From Boswellia sacra (lineage: Eukaryota > Streptophyta > Magnoliopsida > Sapindales > Burseraceae), in contig SNVD02011546.1 of NCBI GenBank assembly GCA_013180625.2, forward strand, positions 1 to 64,000: a DNA stretch of 64,000 bases. Reading direction: 5' to 3'. Below are positions 60,104 to 64,000 of the stretch, piece after piece; position 1 is the stretch's first letter, and each line of letters opens with the position of its first letter. The translations under genes were made by a program, and so were the position numbers. The notes under the pieces are model-generated. The model made no database searches. It was not told where the DNA came from and saw nothing but the letters and a program-made list of their open reading frames with translations.

Positions 60104-60350
60104 TTCTCACCTGACAACCCTTCTTTGCATTTGAATATCTATTTACACCCAACAAGCTTTTGCTTTTTAGGCTTCTCTACAATCTCCCATATCTTATTCT
60201 TCATTAAAGAATTAATCTCCTCTAACATTGCCTCTTTCCACTGGATAGAATCATCACAACTCATGGCCTCAAGGTATGTAAGTGGCTCATTCTCATCTAT
60301 CACATCAGCTGTATTTAAAGCATAAGCCACAAAGTGAGAGTACCCATACC
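60104..60350 (-). pseudogene. Copia C RT start
   Basis: It reads EPLTYLEAMSCDDSIQWKEA, MLEEINSLMKNKIWEIVEKP and KKQKLVGCK, then a stop and IFKCKEGLSGE up to the CACTA insertion. It is the conserved beginning of copia RT (W...M..E...L..N.TW.LV..P). Confidence 0.9.
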
Positions 60351-60495
60351 TTTCTAGAGGTCTAATCTGCCACCTCTCTTTATGCCTCGCCAGTCTATAA
60401 TCTGGCTATGGTGGTTGTTATTGCTCATCCTCAGGTACATCCTTAATATCTTACTGATAAACAATGCTTACAGGCTGCATCTCAAAACCAACAGT

Positions 60496-61148
60496 CTACG
60501 ACATTGAACCAATCGCCTCAAATTTGTCTGTCCCGGAAACTCCACTATGTTGTGCAGCCAATCCTGCAATTTCATCCTCATTGAAGACGACATCTCTACT
60601 AATGATTAGTTTTGATACTCCCTGAGCTGTATGCCACAATCGATAGCCTTTTGTACCTTCGAGGTAGCCAACAAAGATATATTTCAATGCTCTAGGCTCT
60701 AACTTCCCATCATTCACGTGTGCATACGCTGTGTAGCTCAACAATCTCAACTTGTCATAGCTCGCTGGTCTACCACACCACACCTTCTTGGATGTTTTGT
60801 AATCAATGGCTATAGAAGGACTTCTATTTACTAGATAAGCTGTTATACTCACAGCTTCTACCCAAAACTCTTTACCTAGTGTTGCATTAGAGAGCATGCA
60901 CCTAACTCTCTTCACTAAAGTCCTATTCATTCTCTCAGCTAAGTCATTTTGTTATGGGGTATGCATAATTGTTTTATGCCTCACAATCCCATAGTCATTG
61001 CAATAAGAATCAAACTCATGACTACAAAACTCAAGCCCATTATCCGTCCTAAGTTTCTTTACCCTTTTACCAGTCTGAGTTTCTACAAGCTTTTTCCACT
61101 ATCTAAATTTTTCAAAAGCTTTATTCTTATGTTTCAACAAGTAAATAC
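60496..61148 (-). pseudogene. Copia C integrase core
   Basis: From the element-A LTR insertion leftwards it reads HKNKAFEKF, KRVKKLRTDNGLEFCSHEFD (second catalytic Asp), MHTP*QNDLAERMNRTLVKR (catalytic Glu), VRCMLSNATLGKEFWVEAVS, YLVNRSPSIAIDYKTSKKVW, PRALKYIFVGYLEGTKGYRL and ISRDVVFNEDE. The interval 60350-60495 is the linker to RT. Stops occur near 60950 and 61100. Confidence 0.92.
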
Positions 61149-62781
61149 TGTTGACCCAGGTTTGGCAACCCAAGAGGGGGGGATGAATTGGGTTTTTACG
61201 TATAAAAACGGATTTAGAAAACTTTTCTTGAAAGATTAAAATTATTTAACAAGATGAAAATAGAATGCAATCAAGAGAATAGCAATAAAGAACAATCACA
61301 AGTGCAAGTAAATATAAAAAGGATAGGGATAGAGAGAGTGCAAACTCAATTTACGTGGTTTGGTAAACCTTGCCTACGTCCACGGGCTCCTAGCTCCATA
61401 AGCTAGGTTTTCTACTAAGTTGTAGAAATCTTTACAACTTGCTTGATGAACAACCTCACAAAGGCTTCAACCCTTGATAACAACACACAAAGAGTTATTC
61501 TTGATGAACAACCTCATCAAGGCTTTTTCTTTCAACTCTTGATAACACCACACCAAGAGTTCTTCTTGATGAACAACCTCACCAAGGCTTATTTCTTCAA
61601 CTCTTGATAACACCACACCAAGAATTCTCTCAAGAATAACTATTATCCTTTACAAGAAGATCTCACTCTCACCATAATACAAGAACAAAGATAATTGTTT
61701 ACAATAAAAAGTAGATAAATAATATAATAACTCTTTAAACTTGATATTTCTTTCACTTTGTTGCTTGATGGATTCTTGTTGAATGCATGGGAGAAGGGCT
61801 CCTTTTATAGGCAAATGAGATGAACTTAATCAAGTAAAGACACCAACTCCAAATTTTCTGCCCACCATAAAAATTATAATTTGAAAATCTTCAAAACATA
61901 AAAGATTTTTCTAATTGAAAATTTCCAACGCATCAAGAATCAAGCGATTTGGATATCTCGAGCTCAAGATATGCATAAAACACCATTCAGTGCTCATGTA
62001 ACTTGATTTTTCTTCCTTGTGTCAGTCCACCAAATTGCACGTTAATTATGTCAACCTTCCATTTGAAATTTGAATTTATTCAAAAAATATGAAATGTGAT
62101 CCATTAAATCATCTTTCCAATGCCATAAGAATCAAGTCATTTGGATATCTCTAGCTCAAGATATGGATAAAAGACCAATCAGTGCTCATGTAAGTTGATT
62201 TTTCTTTCTTGTGTTAGTCCACTGACTTGCATGTCAATTATGTCAGTCTTCAATTTGAAATTTGAATTTATTCAAAGAATATGAAATGTGGTTCATTAAA
62301 TCATCTTTCTAATGCCGTTAGAATCAAGTCATTTGAATATTTTTAGCTTAAGATATGTCCCAAATAGTTTTCGGTGCTCATGTCAGCTGCTTCTATTTAT
62401 CTTTTAACTTGCATGACAATTTGGACAACCTTGCACTTGAAATTTGAATTTCTTTAAAATATATAAAATGTTATAAATTGAGTAATATTTCCAAAGGCTC
62501 AAGAATCACATCATTTGGATATTTATAGTGAAATATTTGACCAATTAATTTAACATTGTTCATGTGTCATATTTCTTGAGTCAAACCTTGTTCATAAACT
62601 TTGGTGCCTTTAACATGTAGTCTTCTCCTTAGCTTCAACACTCCATTTTAATAAGCCTCTTCTTGATTTTACAATTATTTCAATGATCTTACTCTTGCAC
62701 ATAAATAAATATGTTAGTAAATCTCAATGAATCAATGTGTATTATCATCATCAAAATTATCATGTAGCCTTAGGAATAACA
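61149..62781 (-). mobile_element. Solo LTR of the element-A family
   Basis: A 1633-bp LTR from TGTTGACCCAGG to GGAATAACA with a perfect 5-bp duplication AATAC (61144-61148, 62782-62786). It aligns with both LTRs of element A and has three copies of the 65-bp unit. It splits the copia C integrase between KVCVYL and LKHKNKAFEKF. Confidence 0.95.
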
Positions 62782-63129
62782 AATACACACCTTTCTAGAA
62801 TAATCAAGGAAAAGAAATACCTGTTACCACCATAAGATGGCTTGCTAGCTGGATCCCAGAGATCTGAATGCTCATAGTCAAGAGTACCTTTCGTAATATG
62901 AACACTTGTTGAAAGCTTAGTCGACATTGCTTCTCAAAGACACAGTGCTTGTAAAACTCAAGCTTAACTACTTGATTATCACGTAGTAGCCCTTGACTGC
63001 TCAATTCCTTCAAACCTCTCTCACTGATATGACCAAGCCTTTGATGCCAAAGCTTGGTTATCCTTATCAGACAATACTTCTCCGACTGCTAGTTCACCAG
63101 TTATGACCTCCCCTTGCAACGCATACAAG
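62782..63129 (-). pseudogene. Copia C GAG-pre-integrase and integrase start
   Basis: It reads KLWHQRLGHISERGLKELSS, QGLLRDNQVVKLEFYKHCVF (HHCC zinc-binding region), TLDYEHSDLWDPASKPSYGG (first Asp region, D-L-W-x-P) and NRYFLFLDYSRKV. Frameshifts near 63000 and 62900 break it. Confidence 0.88.
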
Positions 63130-64000
63130 CACTACAAGAATTTTTTACATATTTGTCACTTTATAATTTTTTTATTTGGTATTTTTTTAAAAAAGTGAGA
63201 AATATAACATTGGTCTGAAAGTCAAACCTGTCTATTCATCTTATTTGTCACTTTTGTCGTTATTAAATCAAATATTTATCATATTTTTATAAAAATGTGA
63301 CAAATATATGAATATGTAATCTTTCCCATTTCCTTCTCATATTTTCATCTTCTCTTTCAAACATTATGAATATAATATTTTAAATATCAATAAATAGAGA
63401 AGTAAAAATCTTAAAATAATTATTAAATAATACAATTTTATATTTTAATATTTAATTAAAAATAATTTTTAAAAATATTTAAATAAAAGATAATATTTTT
63501 GTATAAATTAAATAATAAATTTTTAAAATCAAATTAATAAGAAGTAAATTTTTAAACATGAAAATTATATGAAATAAATAAATTATTTTATACTTTCAAA
63601 GTGATTAAAATCATTTTTTTAATTTTTTTGTGAAAAATTAAGAAATTAAAAATCTTGAATAAAATCTTATTTTGAAATAATATAACATTTATACTTAAGT
63701 AAATATTATTATAATTTATTTTAGAAATTAAATAAAAACAATTAATGTTTATAAAACATATACATATATATTCAAAATATCTCACATGTCACATTTTTAT
63801 TGATTAATAAAGTTTTAAACGTACACATGTTTTACATCTCATAAGACCCATTTGAAATAAACCTAAAACTCTTTAACCTAAAATCATTTTCTCTTCTCTT
63901 CACCCCTTCACGCCGCCACCCTTTCAAGCCTCTCTCTCTCTCCCAAACATTCCACTCACTAAATCTCGGCTTAGAAGATCGCGACCAGCGACTTAATCTC
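63130..64000 (+). mobile_element. CACTA element, left end (continues past window)
   Basis: It starts CACTACAAGAATTTTTTACA, then TATTTGTCACTTTATAATTT, and is nearly collinear with 54030-54800. It is inserted in copia C after AAG (63127-63129). From about 63800 the composition changes to a C/T-rich leader (CACGCCGCCACCCTTTCAAG, then a CTCTCTCT run), which looks like the 5' UTR of another captured gene. The right terminus is beyond the window. Confidence 0.85.

Larger units (their letters stand above)
49007..63129 (-). mobile_element. Ty1/copia retrotransposon C, cut by five insertions
   Basis: The 3' LTR (about 49007-49651), a polypurine tract, RNase H, RT, integrase and GAG-pre-integrase can be followed on the minus strand from 49651 to 63129. 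The coding frame is resumed after each of four inserts: a solo LTR at 50476-51845, a solo LTR at 52158-53694, a CACTA at 54030-60103 and a solo LTR at 61149-62781. A fifth insertion, a CACTA left end at 63130, hides the gag and 5' LTR. Copia C is therefore the oldest layer here. Confidence 0.88.

Overview
This is plant nuclear DNA, most likely from a eudicot. The evidence is AT-rich intergenic sequence, spliced fragments of conserved plant genes with GT/AG junctions, and a dense nest of plant-type transposons (CACTA, hAT, Mutator-like and Ty1/copia). I see no intact host gene anywhere in the 64 kb. Every recognisable coding segment is either a broken copy of a cellular gene or part of a transposable element. 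There are no convincing rRNA, tRNA or CRISPR features. The species cannot be named from sequence alone.

Region 1 (1-17927) is the most unusual part. Exon-intron fragments of six unrelated genes lie one after another, all on the minus strand. Read 5' to 3' on that strand they are: a DRG-family GTPase including its start codon (16911-14382), the spliceosomal MYB protein CDC5 (14205-8126), a class-3 lipase (7586-6940), the MAP3K-epsilon kinase ARM region (6112-5842), the V-ATPase subunit a membrane domain (4479-3773), and a four-exon piece I cannot identify (2534-1213). Frameshifts, stops and active-site substitutions mark them as non-functional. A CACTA-type terminus sits at 17927, upstream of the DRG start, so I infer a large gene-capturing CACTA element whose other end lies outside the window. 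A second, non-autonomous CACTA element (8398-13615, target duplication GAA) has split the CDC5 fragment. It carries GCGACGAAA-type subterminal repeats and a 141-bp palindrome-bearing tandem array.

Region 2 (17928-25189) has a divergent direct repeat with a unit of about 1 kb, followed by AT-rich sequence with no recognisable genes.

Region 3 (25190-44540) is a decayed Mutator-like transposase split by an 18-kb copia composite. Element B (25906-44056, duplication ATCCT) has an extra reading frame downstream of pol. Inside it lie copia element A (34729-41669, duplication TGTTG), with a full-length gag but no reverse transcriptase, and an inverted element-A LTR (26778-28208).

Region 4 (44541-49006) holds a 214-bp Mutator-type MITE, a CACTA left end at 44978, one exon-like segment, and otherwise undescribed AT-rich DNA.

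Region 5 (49007-64000) is a third copia element, C, on the minus strand. It is cut by five later insertions: two solo LTRs of one family (50476-51845 and 52158-53694), a CACTA element (54030-60103) that has captured an NT-C2 domain gene and itself contains an hAT element (55315-58232), a solo element-A LTR (61149-62781), and the start of another CACTA element (63130 to the window end). The copia reading frame can be followed across each insertion. One solo LTR contains a perfect 38-bp Tn5 mosaic-end palindrome (52744-52781), which is a library-adapter artefact in the assembly and not biology.
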